Made by a program: the position numbers and the translations under genes
NCBI GenBank assembly: GCA_030705945.1
Contig: JAUZPS010000094.1
Location: 1 to 11,685, forward strand
DNA: 11,685 nucleotides
Reading direction: 5' to 3'
Source of the DNA: Bacillota bacterium
Lineage (GTDB): Bacteria; Bacillota; Clostridia; Acetivibrionales; DSM-2933
In this document: in pieces, positions 1-6,787 of the stretch
Position numbering within the stretch: the stretch's first letter is position 1
Layout: each line of letters starts with the position of its first letter
The notes under the pieces: generated by a model
Told to the model about the DNA's origin: nothing
The model's database searches: none
Seen by the model: only the letters and a program-made list of their open reading frames with translations

Positions 1-658
1 TATAAGATAACATATTGGGATAGCCATCCTCATATACATAACCTTCATAAGTTGCTTTAGAAATTATTGAATTAGCATATAAAATTCTATTACTTGAACC
101 TGACCACTTACGGTAAATTCTGCAATAGCGGTCATAAAATAACCAGTAGGACATGCTGCTGAATACATAATATCTTGAGTATCTTTTTTATTTTTATCAC
201 CTTTTGGTTGCAACGTGAACTCTAAATTCAGATTATTCATAGTATAGAAATCTTTGAATGCTTGATATCCATTATTTTTTTCATTATTTTCTCCTTTTGA
301 GCTGTTAGTAGAAGCTCTTTTCAATATTTTCAAAGTTACTGGTGAAGAACCTATTTTTTACTCCTAGACACAAACAATAAGGTGTTCCAGATTTGAAGTT
401 ATTATGTTCAGCAAAAAATCTAACAGTTCCTGCCTTGACAGTTTCCTGAAGTACTGAATGTTTTCCATATTTATCATCCGCTAAATTATCTTTTTTTACT
501 GATTCTGGGTTGTTACAGTAAAGAAATGTTCCAGAAGTCGATATACTGTAATTAATATTACTTGGTGTTCCTACTACTGCATAGCTTGAAAGACTTGATA
601 TTAGGATTACCATAATCATAATAATACAATTAATATTTTTTTTATTTAGTACTTTCAT
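1..658 (-). pseudogene. Secreted protein of unknown function, frameshifted, 3' end beyond window
   Basis: I do not recognise the family. The reading starts at ATG 658-656, with AAGGGAG about 12 bases upstream. The N-terminus is a convincing signal peptide: Lys at 6-7, a hydrophobic core at about 9-23, and a likely cut after Ser-Tyr-Ala27. The first frame runs to a stop at 305-307, but coding-like sequence continues in a second frame from about 350 down to 105. It then continues back in the first frame from about 100 to base 1 without a stop. The first switch coincides with a six-T run at 354-359 (A6 on the coding strand), where one base too many explains the shift. The second is near 96-105, where one base seems missing. 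Rejoined, about 215 residues are visible, with Cys in the motifs FLYCNN, YCLC and AACPTG. It is probably a pseudogene; assembly or read errors at both sites are the alternative. It is transcribed divergently from the kinase genes. Confidence 0.6.
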
Positions 659-711
659 AAAAATACCACTCTCCCTTAATAATTTTTAAATGCTTTTTCG
701 TTTCACTTCAG

Positions 712-723
712 TTCCAGCTGGAA
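712..723. promoter_or_regulatory. 12-bp perfect palindrome, candidate operator
   Basis: TTCCAGCTGGAA is a perfect dyad. It lies between the candidate minus-strand -10 box and the start codon of the secreted-protein gene, just downstream of the expected transcription start. That is where a repressor would act. It is too short and too lacking in a T-run to be a terminator. No protein is assigned to it. Confidence 0.25.
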
Positions 724-738
724 GATTAACTCAAGAGT

Positions 739-744
739 ATTATA
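739..744 (-). promoter_or_regulatory. Candidate -10 box for the secreted-protein gene
   Basis: On the minus strand this reads TATAAT, an exact -10 consensus, about 80 bases upstream of the start codon at 658. The expected -35 position holds only a weak ATCAAA at 17-base spacing, so this is a tentative call. Transcription would begin near 732, giving a leader that contains the palindrome at 712-723. Confidence 0.35.
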
Positions 745-941
745 TCTTCTTAAGTTTACAGTTTGATTTAATAAAATTAACTTATATTAAAACTAAACTC
801 ATTGAGACACGAAGGTTTTCACATAAAAAAGAAGTTACTACGCCATTCCTATATTTGATAAGGAATTAACATTTCCATATGGGTTAGCTATAAAAGATTA
901 CAAATATTGTATTACCAAATGTAATATTTTTACCATATTTA

Positions 942-971
942 TTGAAAAAATATCTAATTATTTACTATAGT
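942..971 (+). promoter_or_regulatory. Candidate sigma-A-type promoter for kinase remnant and response regulator
   Basis: TTGAAA at 942-947 and TATAGT at 966-971 are separated by 18 bases. This is a reasonable vegetative promoter in Gram-positive bacteria. Transcription would start near 978 and run through the dyad at 993-1006. In DNA this A+T rich such matches arise easily by chance. Confidence 0.35.
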
Positions 972-992
972 TGATAATTTTATGATAAAATA

Positions 993-1014
993 TTAACCGA
1001 AGTTAACATCTTGG
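993..1014 (+). promoter_or_regulatory. Dyad TTAAC-CGAA-GTTAA plus shared ATCTTGG motif
   Basis: A five-base inverted repeat (993-997 and 1002-1006) overlaps the string CGAAGTTAACATCTTGG at 998-1014. Almost the same string, CGAAGTTAAATCTTGG, occurs at 4453-4468 upstream of the second intact kinase. The two sites share CGAAGTTAA and ATCTTGG, differing by one inserted base. Both lie in leader DNA ahead of sensor-kinase reading frames, so a common operator, or common ancestry of the leaders, is likely. Confidence 0.35.
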
Positions 1015-1032
1015 ATTTTGAGGGATACTCTT

Positions 1033-1608
1033 ATGGACTTTGGTTTTAAATTAGGAATTATTTTATATACTATTGTTATCATATATATAGTAATAGTTTC
1101 AATTGTAATATACGTTAAATCAATAAATAAAACCATGTCTTTATATACATTAATGGTATGTCATACTTTAGGAGTCCTATGGCTGATTTCTGGTATGAAT
1201 GAGAATATGTCTTCAAATTACTCGGAATTAATTAGAAATGTTAAAATAACGCTGTTCCCGATATATTTTATTGGCCCTTGCTGGTTTTTATTCAGCTTAT
1301 TACATACAAACAAAATTAAACGTATAAAGTACGGTTTATTAATTATGCTTCCTTCCGTTGTTTTATATTTACCGCTTTTAACAGAAAAGTATACTTATTT
1401 AGTAATTGCCAAAAAAGTGTTGAGAGATCCTACTCATAATGATTGGGGACTTGTTTACTGGATTAATTATTCGTATTCGATGATTTGTGCCGCGTTGGGA
1501 GTTTTCTTTCTACTATATGATTCATATAGCAAGAATAAAAAGTTTGTTTTAAAAGACTATTTGATTATGATCGCGGTTGTATTACCTGTAGGCGGTAGTA
1601 ATAATTGA
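1033..1608 (+). pseudogene. Truncated 7TM sensor histidine kinase, membrane domain only
   Basis: This 191-residue product is almost wholly hydrophobic. It has about five to six membrane segments, starting with a helix at about residues 5-28, and it ends abruptly after VVLPVGG. The pattern, including the FIGPCWFLFSLLHT segment, resembles the N-terminal seven-helix domain (HisKA_7TM type) found on kinases that sense peptides or other small signals. No PAS, HisKA or ATPase domain follows. The start is ATG 1033, chosen because GAGGGA at 1020-1025 sits seven bases before it; TTG 1018 lies inside or before that site. The partner response regulator begins only 104 bases after the stop, where the kinase half would be expected. 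It is most likely the relic of a cognate kinase after an internal deletion. A membrane-only protein still making product cannot be excluded. Confidence 0.6.
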
Positions 1609-1711
1609 TGAGTACTCAAACAGAATATTAGACTTTATTAAAACATTCAAAGACATTTTCTATATATCAGGGAGTAAAAAAGTATACATAAAGGGAAAGT
1701 ATGGGGGTAAT
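1592..1711 (+). other. Open frame scar joining kinase remnant to regulator
   Basis: After the TAG at 1589-1591, frame +2 is open for 40 codons. It runs in frame, with no stop, straight into the response-regulator start at 1712. The translated stretch includes EYSNRILDFIKTFKDIFY and looks protein-like, but I do not recognise it. It has no good start codon, while the regulator has its own site, GGGGG at 1703-1707. It may be the tail of the lost kinase or of another gene left by the deletion, or a chance open frame. Confidence 0.3.
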
Positions 1712-2359
1712 ATGATAAAAGTTATAATTGCTGAGGATATGGATATTCTGAGAGAAAGTCTCAAGTACATGATTGAAAGTGATCCAGATATGGAGGTTGT
1801 AGGTCTGGCATCCAATGGCCTGGAAGCTATAGACCTATGCAGGAAGCATAAGCCGGATATTGCATTGATGGATATCAAGATGCCTAAGTGTGACGGAATT
1901 GAAAGTACAAAACATATAAGGGCGGAGATTCCATCAACAAAAGTCATAATTCTTACAACCTTTGAAGATGAACAAAGCATATATAATGCAATAGAAGTTG
2001 GAGTTGATGGATACATAACAAAAGATATTATCCCCAACCAGTTACAACAATCAATAAAAACAGTAGTTTGTGGGCTTGGGGTTGTAAACAGGAGAATTTT
2101 GGATTCTATCTTCAGCATTATGGAGATAACACCAAGTGTTGAAGACGATAATCAAAAATTCAGCTTTGAATTGTCGAAAAAGGAAATTAGCATAATCAGA
2201 ATGGTTGTTGAGGGAAAGAGCTATAAGGATATGGGAAGGGAATTGTTTTTGTCGGAGGGATACGTTAGGAACATACTTTCGGATATTCTTGGAAAGTTTC
2301 ATTTAAAGGACAGGCTGCAACTCGCAGTTTTTGCGGTAAAGAATAATATTTTTCAATGA
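1712..2359 (+). CDS. NarL/FixJ-family response regulator
   Basis: This is a cytoplasmic transcription regulator of 215 residues, the usual length of the family. Residues 1-120 form the receiver domain: acidic pair Glu8-Asp9, phosphoacceptor Asp54 in LMDIKMP, Thr82 and Lys104, all in the expected spacing. Residues about 153-213 form a LuxR/GerE-type helix-turn-helix, with LSKKEISIIRMVVEGKSYKD then the recognition-helix region LSEGYVRNILSDI. The start is ATG 1712 with GGGGG four bases upstream. It lies downstream of a broken kinase and 28 bases before an intact one, so it is probably co-transcribed with the latter. HisKA_3 kinases are the known partners of this regulator class, which fits both kinases that follow. 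All key residues are present. Its target promoters are unknown; the dyads at 993-1006 and 4448-4460 are candidates. Confidence 0.93.
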   Translation: MIKVIIAEDMDILRESLKYMIESDPDMEVVGLASNGLEAIDLCRKHKPDIALMDIKMPKCDGIESTKHIRAEIPSTKVIILTTFEDEQSIYNAIEVGVDGYITKDIIPNQLQQSIKTVVCGLGVVNRRILDSIFSIMEITPSVEDDNQKFSFELSKKEISIIRMVVEGKSYKDMGRELFLSEGYVRNILSDILGKFHLKDRLQLAVFAVKNNIFQ

Positions 2360-2387
2360 AGTGACCTGCTATATAGGGGGGGGAATA

Positions 2388-4172
2388 ATGCAAGCCGTTC
2401 AAGTTGTCTTTACATTGGTTTCAATAATATTTTCTATAGGTATGATATTTATAAATCTTCTGAAAGTAAGAAGGAATGTATTCCAAAAAGAAAAAGCCAA
2501 GAATGTTTTTAAATGGTATAATATCTATTTCGGAGTAGCCACTATATGGTTATTGGGAGAATTGATCCTCTCTGCTGCTTCAATAAAAGTGGAATGGTTC
2601 GTGCATGGCAGAGGCAATAATTTGATTTATTTGTTCGTGCTCTACAAATATGTAGCTATATTTTTGATAACTCCTCTATTTGCATTATACATACTTAGCT
2701 ATTCGTCTAAAACTTTAGGAATTTCTAAAAGTCTGTTACTTTCATTTATAATTCCACTGTTTTTAGTATTTGTTTCAGCATCAATTGTATTTATTACAAA
2801 CCCAGGGCAAAAAGTTGCGCTTTACAATAATGTAAGTATAAAGACTGGAGCCCTCTTCCAGATTTTGATGCTAATTCTGTACTTCTTTTTATTACTCGTC
2901 TTATTGTTGGTGACAATGTTTATGCTTAAAAAATTCAGTTGTTATAAGAAGCAGATAATAATTATTGTCTTATTGCTTTTTATTTGTTATGTAATAACAT
3001 GCACAAACTTCCAGTTGGGTTTAAACAGGAATTTTCTTAGACTTGATATTGCACCGGTATTCTTTTTACCTCCTGTTTTATTGATGAATTTTTATGCTTT
3101 AAAATATACGCTTTTATCTTTAATACCTGTAGCTTTCCCCAGAATGACAGATGACCTTAGGGAAGCCATACTAATTGTTGATACAATAGGTAATATTGCT
3201 TATTTCAATCAATCCTTCACAAACATGTTCATACAATGCCCTGGTGTAAATCTGGACACTAATATAATTATTTTTTCTGATTATTTAAAAAATTCTGTTG
3301 ATCTGGACAGTGACAGTGATAAGTTAATAAATTCAATAAGGTACGGGATACAGGAAGCTGTAATGGGAGAAATTAGGATGAAGGATATAGAGAGGACATT
3401 CTCTGTGAATATCAAGCCCCTTGAACTTAAAAATCTTTTTACAGGGTGGGTAGTTACCTTTATTGAGATTACTGAATATAAGAATCTGCTAAATGAAGTG
3501 AAACGAAACAATGACCAGTTGAATGAATTGAACGAACAATTGGAGGACTATGTAAGTAAAGTGGGTGAACTGGCGGCTGTAAAAGAAAGGAATAAACTTA
3601 CATCCGAAGTCCATGATTCTATCGGCCATACGATGACAGTGCTCATTTCACTTATAGGTGTCAGTTCGATATTATGCGACAAGGATATTGGTGAAGTGAA
3701 GCAGAAGTTAGGGCAAATGATGGAAATAGCAATTAGGGGCCATGAAGATCTCAGACATTCAGTTTTGGGGATACCGAAAAGAATAGAGGAACAGGGTATA
3801 GTAAAAAAACTCAGGGCTCTCGTTAAGGAGTTTGAAAAGACTGGTGTTAAAGTTGATTTAATAGTTGACGGTATTGAATTGATGGATAATGTCAAGTATG
3901 GAAATCTGATTTATAGAGTTTGTCAGGAAGCGCTTACCAATTCCCTAAAACATGGTAAGGCTGATCAGGTGAATATAATACTCAGGTTTTCAGGAAAAAA
4001 ACTGACCTTGTTTATAATTGACGATGGAATAGGAATCAATGAAATAAAAAAAGGTTTAGGTTTGTCTGGAATGGAAAAGAGGGTAAAAGAGGTGAACGGA
4101 TTAATATCCTATGGGTCTGATGGCGAGAAAGGCTTTAGTATTAGAATTGAAATTCCAGTGACAAATGCCTGA
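2388..4172 (+). CDS. 7TM-PAS sensor histidine kinase, HisKA_3 type (copy 1)
   Basis: This is a membrane sensor kinase of 594 residues. About seven membrane helices occupy residues 1-240 (HisKA_7TM-like). A PAS-like domain follows at about 256-350 (LREAILIVDTIGNIAYFNQS), then a coiled coil at about 366-392. The dimerisation domain carries the phospho-His409 in SEVHDSIGHTM. The ATPase domain has Asn518 (EALTNSLKHG), DDGIG at 545-549 and GLGLSGM from 556. It should autophosphorylate His409 and pass phosphate to a NarL-type regulator, most simply the one encoded just upstream. The start is ATG 2388 because an eight-G tract at 2376-2383 lies four bases before it; GTG 2361 is in frame but has no site. 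Compared with copy 2, it has extra residues between the second and third helices (around VEWFVHGRGNN). The signal is unknown; peptide sensing is typical of related proteins but is only an inference here. Confidence 0.92.
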   Translation: MQAVQVVFTLVSIIFSIGMIFINLLKVRRNVFQKEKAKNVFKWYNIYFGVATIWLLGELILSAASIKVEWFVHGRGNNLIYLFVLYKYVAIFLITPLFALYILSYSSKTLGISKSLLLSFIIPLFLVFVSASIVFITNPGQKVALYNNVSIKTGALFQILMLILYFFLLLVLLLVTMFMLKKFSCYKKQIIIIVLLLFICYVITCTNFQLGLNRNFLRLDIAPVFFLPPVLLMNFYALKYTLLSLIPVAFPRMTDDLREAILIVDTIGNIAYFNQSFTNMFIQCPGVNLDTNIIIFSDYLKNSVDLDSDSDKLINSIRYGIQEAVMGEIRMKDIERTFSVNIKPLELKNLFTGWVVTFIEITEYKNLLNEVKRNNDQLNELNEQLEDYVSKVGELAAVKERNKLTSEVHDSIGHTMTVLISLIGVSSILCDKDIGEVKQKLGQMMEIAIRGHEDLRHSVLGIPKRIEEQGIVKKLRALVKEFEKTGVKVDLIVDGIELMDNVKYGNLIYRVCQEALTNSLKHGKADQVNIILRFSGKKLTLFIIDDGIGINEIKKGLGLSGMEKRVKEVNGLISYGSDGEKGFSIRIEIPVTNA

Positions 4173-4347
4173 ACGGCTGAATAAATATTTATACCTTTTA
4201 AAATCATATGCAGTCTGTCATAAAAAGATATGACAGACTGCATATGATTTTGTTATGTAATGTATCTTGTATCATTATGATTATTTTTATAAAATTTCTA
4301 TGTATCGACAAAATAACTAAAGTGAAAGTAACAAATAAATCCTTTGT
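4173..4347 (+). repeat. 3' flank of duplicated kinase unit, copy 1
   Basis: The bases after the kinase stop match those at 6282-6452 closely over about 170 bases. The match includes the strings CTGAATAAATATTTATACC, the hairpin, GTTATGTAATGTATCTTGTA and AACAAATAAATCCTTTGT. The match stops at 4347/6452. This shows that duplication included non-coding DNA as well as the kinase gene, so the kinases are a tandem duplication and not merely two family members placed together. Confidence 0.75.
4200..4251. terminator. Long hairpin after kinase copy 1, likely bidirectional terminator
   Basis: Two perfect 22-base arms (4200-4221 and 4230-4251) enclose an eight-base spacer whose ends can add one more A-T pair. 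The arms begin with AAAA and end with TTTT, so a U-run follows the stem on either strand. It starts 27 bases after the kinase stop. The same structure follows kinase copy 2, with one base pair swapped. Confidence 0.65.
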
Positions 4348-4553
4348 CGGATTCACATTTGTCAAAGAAAGAAATTTTTTCTTAAATAACAAAATTAATC
4401 AACTATATGTTTATAGGTTTTGGATGGATCATTTTTTAGTATTCTATACTAACGAAGTTAAATCTTGGGACAGAACTCCGCTTTCAATGCATACAGTTAA
4501 TAAAAGCCTGGTGCAGTGTTGGGGTTGGTAACCTCAAAGACTTGGAGGACTTG
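4348..4553 (+). promoter_or_regulatory. Unique leader of kinase copy 2 with candidate promoter and operator
   Basis: No gene is seen here. TTGGAT at 4420-4425 and TATACT at 4445-4450 (19-base spacing, long) form a possible promoter. Just downstream lies CGAAGTTAAATCTTGG at 4453-4468, nearly the same as at 998-1014. A small stem, TTGGGGTT/AACCTCAA with a GGT loop (4519-4537, one G-T pair), sits six bases before the ribosome site GGAGGA at 4544-4549 and could affect translation. Together these suggest that kinase copy 2 has its own control rather than depending on read-through past the hairpin at 4200-4251. Confidence 0.35.
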
Positions 4554-6281
4554 ATGATTCAAACATTTCAAATAATTATAACATCTTTTGCAATAACCTT
4601 TTCTACATTTATGGTAGCGTTTAACCTTAATAAGAGTGAAGGTAACCACCTTCTGAGAAAATATTGTATATTTTTTTGCGTTATTTTATTGTGGTCTTTG
4701 GGGGAATTAATTTTATCCATAGCCCCATCAATTTATATGTTTTCATTCTTTAAGTATATTGCGATTTTTTTAATAACCCCTTTTATTGTTTTATTTTGCC
4801 ATAGCTATACAGTCAATACAATAAAAATCATAAGGAAATTTCAAATCAAATTTAAAATAATCATGTTTTTTATATTCGCAACGATAATAATAGTTTTCAT
4901 AACAAATCCTTACCAAGAGGTTACTGTGTTTACACGTGATGGGATGAGGACGGGTCTGCTTTTTCTGGTTTTGATGATTATTCTATACATGTTTTTACTA
5001 TTGTCACTATTAATGTTATCTGTACACATTCTAAAAAGATATGGATACTATAAAAAGCAAACATATATTATTGTTTCAACTCTCATCATTTCTGTTATTA
5101 TCGTATCTATAAATTATCAGGTTGGTTTATCTAAGATACTTTTGTTGTTTGATATTGCTCCGGTCTTCTTCTTAATTCCTGTGTTCATATTGAATATTAC
5201 CGCATTAAAATACAGGCTTTTTTGCATAACGCCTATAGCTTTTCCCAAGATGACAGATGTTCTTAGAGAAGCCATACTTATCATTGATATAAAGGGAATT
5301 ATTGCTTATTTCAACCAATCCTTCAAGAATATGTTCATACAATGCCCTGGGTTGAATTTGGACAATAATGTAAATGATTTTTTGGATTACTTAATAAATT
5401 TTATTGATATGGATAGTGATAGCACCAAGATAATAGATTCAATAAGGAACGGTTTGCAGGAAGTCATAATGGGAGAAATCAGCCTGAAGGATGCAGAAAG
5501 TATCTACTCTGTTAATATCAAGCCTCTTCAAGTTAAAGGTACTTTTCAAGGGAGAGTAGTTACCTTTATTGATATTACTGAACATAAAAATCTGCTGAAT
5601 GAAGTGAAACGGAACAATGACAGATTAAAAGAATTGAATGAACAGCTGGCGGATTATGTGAATAAGGTGGGTGAACTGGCGGCTGTAAAAGAAAGGAATA
5701 AACTTACATCCGAAGTCCATGATTCCGTCGGCCATACGATGACAGTGCTCATTTCACTTATAGGTGTCAGTTCGATGTTATGCGACAAGGATATTGGTGA
5801 AGTGAAGCAGAAATTAGGGCAAATGATGGAAATAGCAATGAAGGGCCATGAAGAACTCAGACATTCAGTCTTGGGGGTTGTTCCAAAAAGAATAGAGGAA
5901 CAGGGTATAGTAAAAAAAATCGGGGTTCTGGTTAAGGAGTTTGAAAAGACAGGTGTTAAAGTTGATTTTACAGTTGACGGTATTGAATCAACGGATACAG
6001 CTAAGTATGGAAATCTAATTCATAGAGTCTGCAAGGAAGCACTTACCAATTCACTTAAACATGGAAAGGCAGACCAGGTGAATATTATATTACGGTTTAC
6101 AGTAAAAAAAATAAACTTGTTTATATTTGACGATGGGATAGGAACTAATGAAATAAACAAAGGGTTAGGCTTGTCAGGAATGGAAAAGAGGGTTAAAGAA
6201 GTGAATGGATTAATTTCCTATGGATCTGATGGGGAGAGAGGCTTTAATATTTGCATTGAAATTCCAGTGACAAATGCCTGA
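4554..6281 (+). CDS. 7TM-PAS sensor histidine kinase, HisKA_3 type (copy 2)
   Basis: This 575-residue paralogue of the preceding kinase has the same order of parts: about seven membrane helices (1-220), a PAS-like domain (about 237-335), a coiled coil (about 345-372), His389 in SEVHDSVGHTM, Asn499 (EALTNSLKHG), DDGIG at 526-530 and GLGLSGM from 537. All catalytic motifs are intact. The kinase half is very close to copy 1 and in places almost identical at the base level, while the membrane half has drifted strongly. This suggests a new signal feeding the same output. No regulator gene accompanies it, so it may share the regulator at 1712-2359. The start is ATG 4554, with GGAGGA at 4544-4549 four bases before; TTG 4542 overlaps that site and is rejected. 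Relative to copy 1 it has an extra Val before PKRIEEQ and lacks the larger loop between helices 2 and 3. Confidence 0.92.
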   Translation: MIQTFQIIITSFAITFSTFMVAFNLNKSEGNHLLRKYCIFFCVILLWSLGELILSIAPSIYMFSFFKYIAIFLITPFIVLFCHSYTVNTIKIIRKFQIKFKIIMFFIFATIIIVFITNPYQEVTVFTRDGMRTGLLFLVLMIILYMFLLLSLLMLSVHILKRYGYYKKQTYIIVSTLIISVIIVSINYQVGLSKILLLFDIAPVFFLIPVFILNITALKYRLFCITPIAFPKMTDVLREAILIIDIKGIIAYFNQSFKNMFIQCPGLNLDNNVNDFLDYLINFIDMDSDSTKIIDSIRNGLQEVIMGEISLKDAESIYSVNIKPLQVKGTFQGRVVTFIDITEHKNLLNEVKRNNDRLKELNEQLADYVNKVGELAAVKERNKLTSEVHDSVGHTMTVLISLIGVSSMLCDKDIGEVKQKLGQMMEIAMKGHEELRHSVLGVVPKRIEEQGIVKKIGVLVKEFEKTGVKVDFTVDGIESTDTAKYGNLIHRVCKEALTNSLKHGKADQVNIILRFTVKKINLFIFDDGIGTNEINKGLGLSGMEKRVKEVNGLISYGSDGERGFNICIEIPVTNA

Positions 6282-6452
6282 ACGACTGAATAAATATTTA
6301 TACCTTTTAAAAACATATGCAGTCTGTCATAAAAAGATATGACAGACTGCATATGTTTTTGTTATGTAATGTATCTTGTATAATAATGATTATTTTTGTA
6401 AAATTATCATGTATTAACAAGCCAAGGTAAAAGTAACAAATAAATCCTTTGT
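6282..6452 (+). repeat. 3' flank of duplicated kinase unit, copy 2
   Basis: This is the second copy of the flank described at 4173-4347, with small gaps and substitutions. It ends at CCTTTGT (6446-6452). Immediately after that point the sequence becomes similar to the glycosyltransferase gene, so 6452/6453 is a visible recombination or deletion junction. Confidence 0.75.
6309..6360. terminator. Long hairpin after kinase copy 2, likely bidirectional terminator
   Basis: Two perfect 22-base arms (6309-6330 and 6339-6360) have the same spacer as the hairpin at 4200-4251. One position differs in each arm (T to A at the fifth base of the left arm, A to T in the right arm), and the change preserves pairing. 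The 3' arm ends in five T's. It should end transcription of the kinase before the biosynthetic operon. Confidence 0.65.
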
Positions 6453-6453
6453 A

Positions 6454-6787
6454 CATAATACAATTTGAATGAAGGTTCAAACAACATTTTAGGAGATAAA
6501 ACATATGTGTGCATACGATATCTTAGATCAAATGCCATCGGCTTTGGAAATGTGGATTGAAATTTATCAAAAGCAGTAAGCTTTTACCAAATATAAGATA
6601 ATGTGTAATTTAAAATTTGCATTTTATCCGTCTAAAATGGAATTATAACCATTAATTAGTGAAAATATGTAAAATGGGTATACATGTAAATGCGTTATCT
6701 TTATAATTCAGACATGATGAATTAATTAAATATGCAGAGTACGACATTTTTATTAAAATGCTGGAACAATTAGAAAAAGCATATTAA
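6454..6787 (+). pseudogene. Decayed glycosyltransferase remnant
   Basis: Bases 6536-6582 match 7434-7480 of the intact glycosyltransferase at 42 of 47 positions. In the matching frame this reads HRLWKCGLKF. Weaker similarity extends left: CATAAT at 6454 against 7335, a TTAG-GATAA-like block at about 6488-6500, and GCATAC at 6511 facing the Ala-Tyr codons ahead of the LED motif. There are stops and shifts throughout. At the right end, 6707-6787 is an open 26-codon tail (FRHDELIKYAEYDI and onward) that resembles the segment after the FHG motif in the intact enzyme. The stretch therefore looks like the C-terminal part of a lost paralogue. No full gene could be made from it. The left part is best supported by 6536-6582; the tail is tentative. 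Confidence 0.55.
6679..6707 (+). promoter_or_regulatory. Candidate promoter of the biosynthetic operon
   Basis: TATACA at 6679-6684 and an exact TATAAT at 6702-6707 are 17 bases apart. Transcription would start near 6714, about 87 bases before the glycosyltransferase start. It lies downstream of the kinase terminator hairpin and inside the decayed remnant, as expected for the first gene of a separate unit. The -35 match is only partial. Confidence 0.4.

Larger units (their letters stand above)
659..1032. other. Divergent intergenic region, very A+T rich
   Basis: No plausible gene is seen on either strand. The region separates the minus-strand secreted-protein gene from the plus-strand kinase remnant. 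Inverted repeats visible here are TTCCAGCTGGAA at 712-723, ATTCCT/AGGAAT at 845-850 and 861-866, ATTAC-CAAAT-GTAAT at 911-925, and TTAAC-CGAA-GTTAA at 993-1006. Several may be protein-binding sites; none has a recognised owner. Confidence 0.5.

Noticed and set aside
1660..2118. A 152-codon minus-strand frame opposite the response regulator.
   Set aside because: The plus strand encodes an intact receiver domain with all key residues, so the antisense frame is a shadow.
3548..3895. A long minus-strand frame opposite the kinase core.
   Set aside because: It is antisense to strongly conserved His-domain codons and has no features of a protein; it is a shadow of the kinase gene.
4365..4382. AAGAAA-TTT-TTTCTT inverted repeat considered as a terminator.
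   Set aside because: The stem is only A-T and A/G-rich pairs of six bases with a tiny loop. Such repeats are expected by chance in this base composition.
4208..4531. A 107-codon plus-strand frame between the two kinases.
   Set aside because: It starts inside the hairpin, has no ribosome site, and spans both duplicated flank and unique leader. The equivalent flank after copy 2 does not keep a matching frame.
4173..6452. Flank repeats considered as ends of a mobile element.
   Set aside because: The repeats are explained by tandem duplication of the kinase unit. No transposase, terminal inverted repeats or target-site duplication is visible.
6505..6579. A 24-codon reading frame beginning MCAYDILDQM, with a good AGGAGA site, that could be a small peptide or peptide precursor.
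   Set aside because: Its DNA overlaps the block that matches the intact glycosyltransferase in a different frame, so it is better read as part of the decayed remnant. A small peptide is still possible but has no independent support.
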